The translations under genes and the position numbers were made by a program. Source: Clytia hemisphaerica (lineage: Eukaryota > Cnidaria > Hydrozoa > Leptothecata > Clytiidae). From it: a stretch of DNA of 64,000 nucleotides. Location of the stretch: contig CACVBU010000463.1 of the NCBI GenBank assembly GCA_902728285.1, positions 1,426,001 to 1,490,000 of the forward strand, in the 5' to 3' direction. Each line of letters begins with the position of its first letter. The first letter of the stretch is position 1. Shown one piece after another: positions 33,737 to 53,362 of the stretch. Below the pieces are notes generated by a model. It saw nothing but the letters and a program-made list of their open reading frames with translations. It was not told the DNA's origin and did no database searches.

Positions 33737-34354
33737 AGTCAAGAACACCTTCAAATTAGCCTATCATAGGCTATTTAGCCGAAAATCGATAAAAACCTCG
33801 ATTTCTGACAAAATAGAATAGTCGCGTCTTCTCTAAAGAATACATGGTTTCTCATTGTCAGTCAGTAGACTAGCAAGCGTGTCTGTCTTTCCTTGGACAC
33901 AGCAACGCGGGAATAGTGCTTATAATAAAGAGTTCTTATAAAAAATAGAAATTGTCTCGGGAGAGTGGATTGGGAAGACATTTTTCAGTGAACATATATA
34001 GAAATAGATCCCATTGCAACATGCAAGTTTAATCTGCAGCGAAATAAAACGACGTGGTTTACCAGTCTACATTGTCAGAGAAATGCTCATTACAAATTTT
34101 GACTTTGGGTCAATTTTGGTTTAGGAAATATTCCACTTTTTGGTATGCGCAGGGTAAGAAAATCGGGCTTTTTGTTGATTCAGCCAAACCGCCTGGAAAA
34201 TAGACGTGACTATTTATATTTCGTCAGAAATCGAGGTTTTTATCGATTTCGGCTAAATAGCCTATATAAAATAGTCTAAATAGCCTATGATAGGCTAATC
34301 AACCTATGATAGGCTAATCAACCTATGATAGGCTAATTTGGAGGTGTTCTTGAC
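33737..34354. mobile_element. AGCCTATCATAGGCT foldback element
   Basis: The left end runs AGTCAAGAACACCTTCAAAT, TAGCCTATCATAGGCTA, CGATAAAAACCTCGATTTC. The right end mirrors this, with TAGCCTATCATAGG amplified three times. Confidence 0.8.
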
Positions 34355-34509
34355 TGATGGACATCCGTTACGTCAGTCATTAGAGATTCAGAGCAACCAG
34401 CGTACTTCGATGAAGATTCGTATTTTTTTGGGTTGTCATTCAGGCTAAAAATTTTCACGGGCTAGATTCATCATCAGGCCTGACATACTCTCTCAGCCTC
34501 GATTCGTCA

Positions 34510-34760
34510 AGATTTTCCGTGCTCTTGTGTCCACCGCGATGGGAAAAATAAATTCTAAAATAGTAAGACTGAATCTTGTGTTTCTCTGTGTTCTTGTGTC
34601 CCTACGATAGGAAAAATAATTCTAAAATAGTAAGACTAAATCTTGTGTTCTCTGTGTTCTTGTGTCCCCACGATAAGAAAAATAAATTCTAAAATAGTAA
34701 GACTGAATCTTGTGTCCTCTGTGTTCTTGTGTCCACCACGATGGGAAAAATAAATTCTAA
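34510..34760 (+). repeat. About 67-70-bp tandem repeat, four units
   Basis: Units carry CTTGTGTCC at 34523, 34593, 34659 and 34726 and the phrase AAAATAGTAAGACTGAATC. The phrase GTTCTCTGTGTTCTTGTGTC appears inverted in the array at 35571-36012. Confidence 0.85.
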
Positions 34761-34794
34761 CTAATTCTTGCGAGCAGCAAATATCCTAAAATCT

Positions 34795-35090
34795 TTTAAT
34801 TTTGGCGGAAACTTATTTTGGCGAATAGTGATTTTTTTTAATTTTGGCGGGAACTAATTTTGGCGAATGACAGCCTAAATTTGTTCTATTTTGCCTTATT
34901 TTGAGCAATTTTGATGAATTTCAGGGGTTATTTAGGCAAGGAAACAAAAAAATTTAATTTGGCGAGAACTTATTTTGGCGAGTGAGCAAAATATTTAATA
35001 TTGGTGGGAACTAATTTTGGCGAATTTCGTCTAAATTCGCCAAATCCGTCAAAATTAGTTCCCACCAAAATAAGTTCCCTTAAGGGACAT
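34795..35090. mobile_element. TTGGCGG-type MITE
   Basis: Mirror-related ends (TTTTGGCGGAAACTTATTTT and AAAATAAGTTCCCTTAAGGG), with TTTTGGCGAA motifs spaced through the interior. Confidence 0.6.
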
Positions 35091-35570
35091 TTAAAAAAAA
35101 TAATAAAGAGCCCTAAATATATCTAAGTTTTCGTTTTTCTAAACGAAATCTAATTATAGTGCGGCTTATTAAAGATGCTGTTTAATTTCTGTTTTAGGAT
35201 CTTTAGTGCAGCGATAGAATGTAATTTTCTTCTATCTAATTTTTAATGCGGTACGGTAGGGAACGTCAACGGTTCAAAGTAATTTATTTCCTCCTATTAT
35301 TAGTGCGGCACCTCCAACATCGGCCGCACTAAATTAGAAGAATGACGGTAGTATTTTTGTAGCATATTTTGGTGTAGATTAAAGAAATTGCTTGTCGTAT
35401 GGAGCTTGTAAAGCCGTTAAAGCCTTCAGATGTTCTTCGGCATGTATAGGCGTTGATGTTTGATGTCAGTAAACAATTTAATTTATTTAAATCTGCAAAA
35501 TCCGTGAAAAATAAATAATTCCCGTGAAAATTTATATCCCATATCTACCAAATATCTTTTAATTTTTCTA

Positions 35571-36012
35571 GACACAAGAACACAGAGAACACAAGATTTG
35601 GATTTGAGAATTATGTAATTGATAAAACCGGACAAAAGAACACAGAGAACACAAGATTGGATTTGGGAATTCTGTAATTGATAAAACTGGACACAAGAAC
35701 ACAGAGAACACAATATTGGATTTAGGAGTTCTGTAATTGATAAAACCGGACACAAGAACACAGAGAACACAAGATTGGATTTGGGAACTCTGTAATTGAT
35801 AAAATCGGACATAAGAACACAGAGAACACAAGATTTGGATTTGGAAATTCTGCAATTGATAAAACCGGACACAAGAACACAAGATTGGATTTGGGAATTC
35901 TGTAATTGATAAAATCGGACACAAGAACACAGAGAACACAAGATTTGGATTTGGGAATTCTGTAATTGATAAAACCGGACACAAGAACACGGAGAACACA
36001 AGATTTGGATTC
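35571..36012 (-). repeat. About 60-bp tandem repeat, seven units
   Basis: Units read GACACAAGAACACAGAGAAC, then ACAAGATTTGGATTTGGGAA, then TTCTGTAATTGATAAAA. All frames across it stay open because the period is close to a multiple of three; I do not call a protein. 35091-35570 shows nothing else. Confidence 0.9.
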
Positions 36013-36180
36013 GGGAATTCTGCGAAAATGGGGCTGGCAGGAGGGCTTCACCCTCTTGCATAATAACCCACGAAGAATATAATTAGGACTCGACGTGTTA
36101 AAGTTAGTCAATTTTCTGTACTTTTTAATAATAAATATTTGCCATAATAAAGCTCGAAACAGCTTAAGCGCTTAAGTAAA

Positions 36181-36273
36181 CAGCTGGCACACAACGTTGT
36201 TTCAACGTTCATCTAACGTTATATGGATGTTGTGAGCGTTAGATAAACGTTGAAAAACGTTGTGTGCCAGCTG
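36181..36273. mobile_element. AACGTTG foldback MITE, copy 2
   Basis: CAGCTGGCACACAACGTTG at the left and its mirror at the right. Confidence 0.7.
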
Positions 36274-36625
36274 GGTAGTTTAAATTTAATTAAAAACATG
36301 ACTGCATGGTAGTATCTTAATTTGTTTTGTTTTAAATTTGAAAAACACTTCCTTTAAATTGCAATATTTTCCTAAAGGTAGCCTACTATTCAAGCCGAAC
36401 TAGTAAATAAAAAACGACATAGATTCCACGATAAGCGTTTATTTATTTCAACAACATGAAAACCTTAAGACATCTCCCGTATAATATTAATAAATTTTAG
36501 TTTAGGGTTTTAAGTTAAGGTTTTAATACAATATATCGTATATTCAATATAGGTGAAATTAAGAATATAACACGACATCTAATGGAGGAATGATATTGAA
36601 TTTTTTCTTATGAGCGGAATTGAAA

Positions 36626-39600
36626 ATGAAGAAGTTTGAAAGATCAAAATTCTTTTTGCTCTGCTTTCTTACGCTTTATATTCAATACATCGGTGCTAAA
36701 TTTTATTCAACACATTCGATCAAGCAACCAGACACCAATTGTTTGGTAAAATTTTTGGAATCAAAAAGGAACTCACTGACTGAGTGTATCTCACGATGTC
36801 GAATAAAAGGACGAAGAAATTTGATGGTTGACTACAGATGTTATTGTGTACCTCATGATGAAAAAATTGAGGAGAATTGCAAGATTGTTGAATCTGAGCC
36901 AGGAGAATCTGGTGGTAACAGCTATCTTTACCAATGTAAGTACAATGTATCATTGTATGTTTTTTTTTTCTCAAATGTTAAAAATGTTTCAAATCTGCCA
37001 AAACTAGATTTTTTGCTTCGCAAAAATTACCTCTAAAGCTCTAAGGCGAATAATAAATGATTTGAGTGCTCAAATTTCATAATTTCGAAATTTTTCGTTT
37101 TTTGGAGAGATTTGAGTAGTTATAGAGACTCGTTTATAAAGACTTTATATTCAGCTCAAAGCTCAAGAAAATGAGTTCAAGTTATGGAGAGACTCAAGCT
37201 TTAGAGCTTCGGGGTCATAGATAGAAGCAGTTGACGAGCTATCTTTTTTCAAAATATATGTTGACATTTTCCAAGAGACATTTTTCTTCTTAAAAGTGGC
37301 CAAAAATCATTTTCTAGGGGAGCAGATTTTCTTTAAAGTATATATGTTGGCCAATTCTAATAGCTGATGACGTCATTTCTGGCCAACATTTCCATTTTTC
37401 TAGGAGAAGGCGAATAATTTAAAATATCTAGCTGGGTGTACAGATATGATTTTCTCGGACAGGATGAACAGATATCTTAAAAATAACAAATAGTCAAATC
37501 CTTAACTGTTCTCATACTTTTGTCAGAGTGAATTTTTCAAGGTGATGGATCCAATTTTATAGGAGAGACTACCTGTGTTTTTGGGTTTTTGGAACAACGG
37601 ATCGATATTTCTAGAAATGATATTTTTTCAATATTTGACCAACATATCAAAATTTCCAGCTCGACTATGCCTTGTGCCAATAGATGTTTAAAAAAAGGTC
37701 TTCGCCTTTGGCATAGAAAGTCATTCGTGGATTTGTATTTCAGCTTCGATTCATGGTCCGTGGGAATTGATTACTAATCAGTCGATTTGTTATGGTTCTC
37801 GCGATGACAGCTTTGCAAAATTCAACTTACCAAGAGATGGGTACATTGCAAGTTTTCGCATGGTTCATATCAGTGGCTATGTTGGATGTCACTACAATAA
37901 TGGTGGTTATTGGGGATGTAACAATTATTTCGATGCCAATGCTATCATGACTGTTATCACTGGTAATTTTTGTTACTTAACTAAAGAGGTTCTTGGGAAA
38001 AAAAGTTAAGAATTAATTTTTGTAGAGGGCTTGTTCCCACTGTCGATTTTTAGTTATTGATTTTTTAACTATAACGGTGGAATTCCTTGGCGAGTTCACC
38101 TCAGCCACTGAAATCAAGACTTACCTCCAAAAGTTTTTACAACAGAATATACTAACAAACGATAAATGTGAGGTATATTCTGGTTTATAGAACAACCCCC
38201 AGCCCCCGGAAATATGAGCCCAAAATCCGTCCCCAGTGGAGGTAAACCCCTCAGATTTCGCCCCCATTGGAAAAATTGAAGTATCAATATTCCCACTGTA
38301 GAGTTTTAGATGTAAATTTGCAGTCCCCACTGGAATTTTTGTATTGAAAACAATAGAAATCAATATCCCCAGTCATGAAATAAAAGGGATTTTCTACCCT
38401 CACTGAAGAATTCTCCCTCAATTTCATCTCCACCATTTTCACTGGGTCAGTGAGACAGGGGTGTTATAGAGTAGTGAAGAAAAGAGGACCAATAGAATTG
38501 TTAGAAGAGGGGATTAATTATTAAATATGTTGTTTTACGATGATAGGAAGAAGTTCATTGAACCGAAAATATACAACAGAGACATAATGGATAAACTGAA
38601 ATATGCTCCTTATCACTCCCTGTCAAAGGTTTGAATTCTTAATCCCTGAATCCCCAAATCCCCGAATTAAAAACACTAAAGGTCAAAGCAAAGGTTACTT
38701 TTAAGCACGTCGTGTCGCCCCGCCTTCTGTGGTTGTTGTTCCAATATGACATGAGCAAGTTTTAAATTTTGGTTCGTATAAGACTGTAAGAATGCAAGGG
38801 ATAATTGAACAACTCAAAAACTTGTTTGCAATTTGTAGATATGTACATTAATGCCATTTTGATTTAGGATTTAACTTTTCTAAAACACAAAAAGCCTACA
38901 TTGATTTTTTTCCTAGAACAGACCAACAGTTTTTCCAATATAATTTCGAAGCCTTTTATGGAATTTGATTAAGGTGAATTTTCGGGGCTATCAGATATTT
39001 CTTTAGGTTACCACAGAACTCGAATTAAAACTTGGAAATAAGTCGAACGACGTTAACCCTTAGAATACGAATGTCGTAATTTTATGGTTTGAAAAGATCG
39101 TTTAACCTGATACTCCGTCTTTCGATCATAACTCCTGACCACTTGAGTTTTGAGGAAAATAACCCAGTTCTATTTTATATAGCTGAGAAAGAAAGCTTTC
39201 TAACGATATAAAAGTTGATATCCTAGCCTTCTTTTCGGACCCAGAAATAGCCTTAGAAAAATATATAAATTTGGAATAAAAACTAATAATTTTTTTGGCT
39301 TTTTCAAACTTTGGTGTGCACGCTAAAGTTCCTTAACCCTATTCGTCTTAGGTGGGGGAGGGTTATTTTCATACCAACCGAAAACTTTTAGTAATAGTTC
39401 CTGATAATGTTTGCTTTGTCAACGAAATCTTGTGATTTTCATATAACATCAATATAAAACACATTTCAACCCCTAATTATTGATTTTCAGACCTTAGTGC
39501 ATGATGACATTTTTGATAAAGTGTCATGAAAATATGACACATTTTTGCATAATTGCACTTTATTGCACTTTAAACACTTTAAATATATCATTTAAATAGA

Positions 39601-41516
39601 TATTTAAGAATAATTTGAAGAGAAAAGTCATTTTTATCTATTAATCCCATTCTCTGCTTAAAATTTTGCGATTTTCAATTTTTTGCACCAAAAGTGTCAA
39701 TTTTCTATTTCTTCTCGCATCAGCATGATAAGTGATGCCATCAAAGAAAATTATTTTGTCAATTTTTTCTATTCATATAGTAAGGATCCCGTGTATTAAA
39801 TTTCATGCAAAATGGACAATTAGATCATAAGTTAAGGGGTGGATACAAAATTAGCCCCCCCCCCTTGAACCACCCCTAAAAGACTTGGCTAAATAGGGTT
39901 AATCTCCCAGGATAGGATAGACTAGAGTCTACTCTTGCTGAGCTTTTTCAAATTTTGATGACGCTCATTCCAGTAGAGTAGATTATAAGGCTTTGTAATT
40001 TCGATTTCTCACAGGACTCAAAATGACACATTTTTCCATTGAGTTAAGTTTTGAAATGCTTCCTTGGGATCCGGTTCATAGCGTTTAAATTCAAAACAAG
40101 TGATACTTTTATGGACCTACCTGGTTATGCATTTAACACATATACAATTGATATCTACATAAGCGTGACCATTAAACAATCATTCAAAACACAAATACAC
40201 GTTTTTTTTTTTATAAGAACGTCAAAAATTTTCGAAGCCTTCGGATGTTCTTAGTTTTTTGGATTTGAAGCCTAAAAATGTTCTTAAGATGTTCTTATTT
40301 TCAGCATTTTTTGAGCATTTTGATGTAATTTCTTAAGAAAATGCATGTTTTTAAGTCTCCAAAGCCTTAGAATGTTCTTAGAATGTTCTTAAATTTTTGG
40401 GCTTCGAAGCCTTATGTTCTTATATAGTTTGTTCTTATAAAAAAAAACGTGTAGTGACGATCTATTAAAATTAGTCGTTTGTTTCTTATAAAAAAACACG
40501 TTTAGAAACCAAAATTTCATGCTCTTGAAATATTCTTTCATATTCAAGACTTCGAGAGCAAAAAAACATCTCTTTTTAGCTGAAATTTACCCAAAAATTT
40601 TCTTTCGAAGAATCGAGCTCCGTCACATTCGAGGGTTTATAGTTATGCATCTTTGTGCAAAAAATCATGAAGAATAAAAGAGCCAATCTCGAGAAAAGCT
40701 AATACCTAAGTAATTGATAGTGTGCTTATAAAAAATATCGAATTTGGCCAGCTTTTCTATAAAAACATGTCTAAACACATATATAAACAAAGTAAGCCCT
40801 CGTGAGCAAAAAAAAACATCTATCTAATAAAAAAAATTGAGTAATTTGACTAAGAACATTGATGGATGCTTATTAATAGTGATTCTTATAGATAAACATG
40901 CGTTTTTTGAGCCAATAAAATTTTTTTGCAAAAATTCGCTTAAACCATCTTTTACCTACGATGGTACCCTACTTTCATGCAAAAAATCAGAAAAAATTAA
41001 CTACCTAATTTTTCACAAAGTCCAAAAAACCCGTTTTTTAGCCGTTTTTTAGCCGTTTTTTGGCCCAAATTTGCCCCCCAAATTTTTTTTTTGAAAATCG
41101 GGCTCCGTCACATTCGAGGGTTTATAGTTATGTATCTTTGTGCAAAAAATCAGAAAAAACTAACGAGCCAATCATGAGGAAAGCTAATAACAAACGAACG
41201 AACAGACGAACGGACAAAGGTTAATTTATAGGACCTCCACCGGGGTAGGTCCAACAAGGTAGTAGTTGTCCGCTTTATCATTTGTTAAAAGGCCTATTGC
41301 TTAGGGGTACAAAAGTAAGATCATAAAAATCCAGATATTATTTTTTGAATGAATTGCATTTTTCAGAATCTAATCATGAACCTTGGAGAGCCTTACAAAG
41401 TACACAAAGGTCAAGAACTACAAGTTTGGTACGGAAATGACGTGTTGGATAACTGGGAAGGTAATTGTGTATCTGGTATCAAGCATTGTATAGATGTTTT
41501 TGTGAGTTACCATTGA
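36626..41516 (+). CDS. Secreted Cys-containing protein, four exons, unknown family
   Basis: Exons 36626-36935, 37744-37962, 38540-38628 and 41367-41516 give 255 codons in one frame. The ATG at 36626 is followed by a hydrophobic signal peptide (FFLLCFLTLYIQYIGA). Next comes a Cys-spaced segment (LTECISRCR...YRCYCVP) that loosely recalls a PAN/apple domain, then a Gly/Tyr/Asn-rich middle with paired Cys (GCHYNNGGYWGCNN), a VITDD join, and an end ELQVWYGNDVLDNWEGN...CIDVFVSYH. I recall similar C-terminal ends in uncharacterised cnidarian secreted proteins. Three of four junction sets are canonical; exon 3 starts after TTTTACG, a CG where AG is expected, although its length (89 nt) is what the frame needs. 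Intron 3 hosts several transposons. Confidence 0.72.
38190..38465. mobile_element. ACAGGGGTGT-ended MITE in intron 2, one end clear
   Basis: Ends CAGTGAGACAGGGGTGT. The interior repeats CCCCACTGGAATTTT-like phrases also found at 42373-42637. The left border is uncertain. Confidence 0.5.
39310..39900. repeat. Dispersed repeat, mirrored at 44290-44525
   Basis: Shares, in inverse, GTTCCTTAACC at one end, ACACATTTCAACCCCTAATT in the middle, and a polyC-bordered stretch. Confidence 0.5.
40113..41252 (+). mobile_element. GGACCTACC-ended element, copy 3
   Basis: Starts GGACCTACC and ends GGTAGGTCC. Two CGGGCTCCGTCACATTCGAG-type units and a short mixed GAAC tract are present. A family D MITE lies inside it at 40196-40457. 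The whole sits in intron 3 of the secreted-protein gene. Confidence 0.65.
40196..40457. mobile_element. TTCTTAG-rich MITE (family D), best copy
   Basis: Clear ends: ACACGTTTTTTTTTTTATAAGAAC-like on the left and GTTCTTATAAAAAAAAACGT on the right. TTCTTA is repeated through the middle. Nested in the previous element. Confidence 0.7.
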
Positions 41517-41817
41517 CTAAATTGGATCAATCAAGTATTTACAAAACCTCACTATGAAGTTCGGATCTTTTAATTTAGTAAAGAAAAACACTTAAATTAT
41601 CCAAACTTATTCACTTATTCACCACGCCGTTAACACAGCACCTCTGAAAATTTTGCCACTGCAATATTTAGAATAAGATACAATGAATACTAAAGTAATG
41701 TTGAAGATGAGCTGTTATATACACGTGAGAGGACCATCAGTGTATGCATGAATATCCAACATTCAAAGCTTACTATTATCATAGAACTCATTGCAGAAGG
41801 ACAAGTAACTTCAAACA

Positions 41818-42098
41818 TTGGAAGAGCCCCCCCCCCCAGCAGTTTGCGTGATGGCGTGATTGGGACTTTTTTCTTGCGTGAAGGCGTGATTAGAGATTTT
41901 TTTGACGTGATGGCGTGATCAAGATTTTGGCGTGATGCGTGATAGGGCAAGAATTTGAGGCGTGATGCGTGATTTGGGCTATTTTTCGCTATTTTTTGCG
42001 TGATGACAGATTTTAGCGATTTTCGTGATGCATGATGGAGAAAATATTTTTGCGTGATGGCGTGATTAGGGGTGCCGCTGGGGGGGGCCTCTTGGAAC
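41818..42098. mobile_element. GCGTGATGGCGTGATT minisatellite element
   Basis: The interior repeats GCGTGATGGCGTGATT with decay. The ends are C-rich and G-rich mirrors (TGGAAGAGCCCCCCCCC and GGGGGGGCCTCTTGGAA). Confidence 0.6.
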
Positions 42099-42372
42099 AT
42101 CCGCGAATTATTTAGAGAGTGTTTTAATTACCTGATTCATCTTTTATGGAGATTAATTACTCTTCTAACATAAGTGAACCTCTCTGCTGTATCCGAGACT
42201 GTATACTTCTTGAGACTTTAACAGTTACTAGAGCTGTTTCTTCAAATCATGAAAATGCACTGCAACAGTAGTTGACAAAATGCGCACTGTAAAGCTAAGG
42301 GCACAAAATTGGGGAAAAAGCGAATTTTGGTTGGTGCCTTGTTAGAATGGAAATATGGGGAAAACGCAAATA

Positions 42373-42637
42373 ACACCCCTGTGTCACAGACACGGTGGAC
42401 CACCCACCCCGGTGGAAAAAATACCCTACATTTTCAACCCCACTGGGAAATTGCCCTATGATTCTATCCCCATTGAAAATTGAATGGGAAAAATTGGACT
42501 CCAAAACCATCCAGACTGGAATTTTTGAGCTGGAAACAATAGATTTTCTATCCCCATTGGGATTTCGATAGACATTTTCGGAAATTTTCATCCCCACTGA
42601 GGGAAAAGGTTCCACCGGGGCACTGAGACAGGGGTGT
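42373..42637. mobile_element. ACACCCCTGT-ended MITE
   Basis: Left ACACCCCTGTGTCACAG, right CTGAGACAGGGGTGT. Repeated CCCCATTG phrases inside. Confidence 0.7.
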
Positions 42638-44554
42638 CAAATAAGTTTTCGAAATTTTTCAAAAGCCAATTTTAAAGGTGCACGTACACCGCTACTGTAT
42701 AATAAGACAAAACTAGCGAACGAGCTGACAAGATGACAAAGCGACAAATCACCCGTTGTGCACATAGAGGAGTACCAAAAATATGAAAAATAGTTATTAT
42801 AATGTGTTATTTTAATCTATTTTTTGCATACGTTGAATATAGTGACCTCCCTGTTTGAAAGCTTGACAAGATGTTTCTGTGTTATTTTTAAAAGAATTTG
42901 TCCGAATATAAATATTCTCAGTTAAAGTTAATTTTCTGTACTTTTAATAATTAAAATTTGCCATATTGAAGCTCAAAATTTGTTTTAATAAATTAGAGTT
43001 TAGTATAAAACGCCATAGCTTCCATAAGTGCTCTTGCAGCTAAAGACCCTTATTTTTGTGTTTTTGGAACCCTTTGAAAGATTTAGAAATTCTGAAAAAT
43101 GGACCCGTGTCGCTCGCACAATTTTTTGCCTAGTAAATAAAATTGATATCATATCAATCTAAATAAGTTTGAGTTTATCGATCCAGTGATATTCATATTG
43201 GAAGTTTGTCGTGGCTTGGATCACGAGATTTACGATTACGATAAACTTCCAATATGATCATTCTATCAGTGAAAATTTTATAATATTATTTTAATCTTTT
43301 GTTATTACTAAAACACAATATTATTATCAATGTAAATAGTCAATAAATTTATGTATTCACCAAAAGAAACTTTTATCTTTGTTAAAATTGGAAAAACTTG
43401 GCAGATTATTTAAGTACGATTGAACTTGGGTAACTCAAATCTCCTAAGTGAAAGTTTTACGAAGTGCAATGTTTGCCACTTGGAAAGACGGTTTTGAAGA
43501 ATTTAAAACAACAATACTGAAGTATTGGTATAGTGGGGTCGTTCAGAATAATTTACGGGAAAACAATATGATCTAGCTGAAACTTTCTCCAGACCTTCTC
43601 TATAGGATGGTTATACCTCAGGAAAAATTCCCCTAAAATCCCACTGGTGGAACATCCCTTTCTTGGGACATTTCTTTTTTCCTCAGGCAAAACCCAAAGG
43701 GCGAAATTTTTTGAAAATTTCAAACTCATTTTAAGACATTATCAAGTATACCATTCGAAAGCTCTCGAAAAACTATATAGAAGACTTTTAAACGGGTATA
43801 GCCGATTTCATTACCTAACTCAAGATAATTCACGCAGAAGATGCTATTTATGGTCAATTTTATGCAAAAAGACTAGTTTTAAAAATAAAAATCCATTTAA
43901 AGTATTGTCATGTCGTCCTTAGTGGCAAAAAGCATACTTTTGAAGCTTAAAAATACATCTGAAAACGTATTTGAATAACTTGAAAACACTGAAAGTTTTT
44001 AGAGGTAATCCTGGTCGAAAGGTTTTAGTTCTATCTTTCAAAAAGAAGTGTAATGGAAGAATCCGAGCCTCTATCTGAACTTACTTAAATTTCATGATCA
44101 GATAGGAGTTTTTCAGACGAAGAAAAAGGCGAATGCAGAATGAACTTGAGACTAGTAAAGTTCCCTGAGATAAAGTTTCTCTTACAATCACCATGCTAAA
44201 TAAAGTATCCTTGTGATTTACAAGGCGAAATCTAACTGAAAATCCCAAGAAAATGAGTCCTATTTATACAAAATCATAGTCCTAAACCTAAATAAATGCA
44301 TTTGACATTAAAATTGCAATTATGCAAAAAATGTGTCATCTTTTATTGACAACTACTTGTCAAATGTCATCATGCTCAAGGTGTAAAAATAATTAGGGGT
44401 TGAAATGTGTTTCATATTGATGCTATATAAAAGTTGGGAAAAGTCAAAAAATACAAAGTACAAAAAGTACAAAAAATAGCCCCCCCCCTTAATACGAATA
44501 TGGTTAAGGAACCTCTGCAAAATTTTATCCGTATTTTCAAAGGATTCCTGTATA
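42638..44554. other. Unassigned, with small hairpin and repeat fragment
   Basis: A foldback around CATATTGGAAGTTT lies at 43188-43272. 44290-44525 is the inverse of the repeat at 39310. No gene is seen. Confidence 0.4.
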
Positions 44555-44932
44555 CCTTAAGGGAAGAAATTTTCGCGAGAAGAAATTTTCGCGGAATTTA
44601 ATTTCGCGAATCAGAGTTTCAAAATGGCAAATTTCGCGGAATTTAATTTCGCGAATGAGCCGATTTCAAAAGTTTCACGGAATTTAATTTCGCGGTTGAG
44701 GGAATTATTTGTCTACGAAAAGCCCTATTTTGCCCTAAAAAGACCAATTTTAGGGGTGATTTTTTTAATTGTGAGAATATTTGTGTTTCGCGGAATTTAA
44801 TTTCGCGGTTTAACCATTTTGGTGTGTTTCGCGGAATTTAATTTCGCGAATTATGCCAAAATTCGCGAAATTAAATTCCGCGAAAATTTCTTCCGCGAAA
44901 ATTTCTTCTCGCGAAAATTTCTTCCCTTAAGG
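44555..44932. mobile_element. TTCGCGG-type MITE with TA target
   Basis: CCTTAAGGGAAGAAATTTTC at the left, mirrored at the right, TA on both sides. The interior carries about five copies of GCGGAATTTAATTTCGCGA, itself nearly palindromic. Confidence 0.8.
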
Positions 44933-45161
44933 TACTAATTATGAAATACAATGAAAATAAAAAGTAATTATTATAAAACGTAATTTTGACACTTAAATTT
45001 TTGATCAATTAAAAAATTATACTTTCCGACTGAAAACGAAATGAAATTTAAATATGAAACAAATATTATTTTCGTTACTGTTTTTTTCCATTCATATCCA
45101 TTCATTTCCATTGATATCGAAATGTGGATATTGTTTGTCTTTTCTATCCTTTCTTTAATTA

Positions 45162-45165
45162 TTTA

Positions 45166-45167
<2 letters not shown>
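45162..45167 (-). promoter_or_regulatory. Polyadenylation signal of the cathepsin gene
   Basis: AATAAA directly overlaps the TAA stop codon, so the 3' UTR would be very short if this site is used. Confidence 0.45.
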
Positions 45168-52118
<6,951 letters not shown>

Positions 52119-52227
52119 CGTTTTTCCTTGAGTAAGTTTCTTTGTACTGTGTGTGTCTTGCTTGCTTCCCAAGTCTTCTTGTTTTAGGCTTGGTGAAACT
52201 GTTTGATAATATTACTGAACCAACTTT

Positions 52228-52236
52228 CCTTTTATA
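52228..52236 (-). promoter_or_regulatory. TATA box of the cathepsin gene
   Basis: TATAAAAGG on the minus strand, about 110 nt upstream of the start codon, which suits a transcription start near 52200. Confidence 0.6.
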
Positions 52237-52532
52237 CAGATGAAGAAAACAATTTTTCAATGCTCTGCGGGGAAGTGTTCACAAAAGCCATTTCAACATA
52301 TGTCGTATAGCATTTTCATCGCACGCCCTTTTTGAACTGTCTGTCCATATCTGGTATACATTTTTAGGACATTATTTTGGTCCAATGCCAAAATTTAATT
52401 ACATATAATCTGATACAAAATGAGAAAAAAATTTAGATAAAGTTAAAACATAAAAATAGCTCTACTCGTAACAGCAGGCTAATACAGTTCAACTCATTAT
52501 TTAACAATATATAATTTAAATGAAGCTGGATC

Positions 52533-52722
52533 CCGGAATCCCGAAAATTGAAAAAAATAATAACACCATCACACCGGTTTGTACAGGTTCAAATACCGGC
52601 ACAATGACAAAAAATAAGGCCAAATACCGTCACTGTCTGATTTTAAAATACCGTCGTCCCGTCTTTTTTTCGTCAAATCCCGTAATACCGTACTAAAAAA
52701 GGGCCAAGACCCCCCCTAGCGG
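52533..52722 (-). repeat. GACGGTATT dispersed repeat, inverted copy
   Basis: Shares GGGATTCCGGGAT and the ACCGGTTTGTACAGG region with 50540-50775 in opposite orientation. The pair brackets exon 1 and the promoter of the cathepsin gene. Confidence 0.65.
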
Positions 52723-52892
52723 ATTTTTGATGGTACCAATTGAATTTTTGCCTATTATTATTGATAAAGTGAAATTATTTGACAAAAATATTATTATAGT
52801 TATTGAATATAAATCCCTACGAACCAATCTCAAGAAGTATTATGATAATACAAAAGGATACAGTTAATGAATGTACTTTAATTTTAGTACTT

Positions 52893-53208
52893 TAATGGGA
52901 TAAACTTTCGCGGGGATTAAATTTCGCGGTTGGGCATTCGCGTTTGGCACTATTGGGTGTCAATACTTTCATGATTTTGTGAATTTCACGGTCAAATCAT
53001 ACATGTTGGTTGTTGAAATACACATAATTTGCGCCTTTTTGATGCAAGTAACTATTCAAAAAGTATTTATTTGACATTTTGAGTTTTGTTTAGAAATATT
53101 TCGCGGATGAGGCCCTTTCAAATTTCCAATGAGATTTAATTTCGCGGATTTTCGCGGATGACACCCAAATCCGCGAAATTTAATCCCCGCGAAAGTTTAT
53201 CCCATTAA
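52893..53208. mobile_element. TTCGCGG-type MITE
   Basis: TAATGGGATAAACTTTCGCG on the left is mirrored by CGCGAAAGTTTATCCCATTA on the right. GCGGGGATTAAATTTCGCGG and decayed copies lie inside. Confidence 0.8.
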
Positions 53209-53362
53209 TGTATATTTAATCTCGAAGAGCGTTTAAATAACGTTTTAGCCAATTGGATCTTTATAAGGGAGACAGGAGTGTATAAGAATAACTGACTTGA
53301 ATATTTACATGTTTTCTTATAATTAAATCAAAGATAGTGAATGACCTCTAGCTTGATACTTA

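Noticed and set aside
35483-36111. Three overlapping minus-strand frames of 129-192 codons with CSLCSCVRFYQL repeats
   Set aside because: Tandem DNA repeat of about 60 bp read in three frames; no codon preference between frames, no domain.
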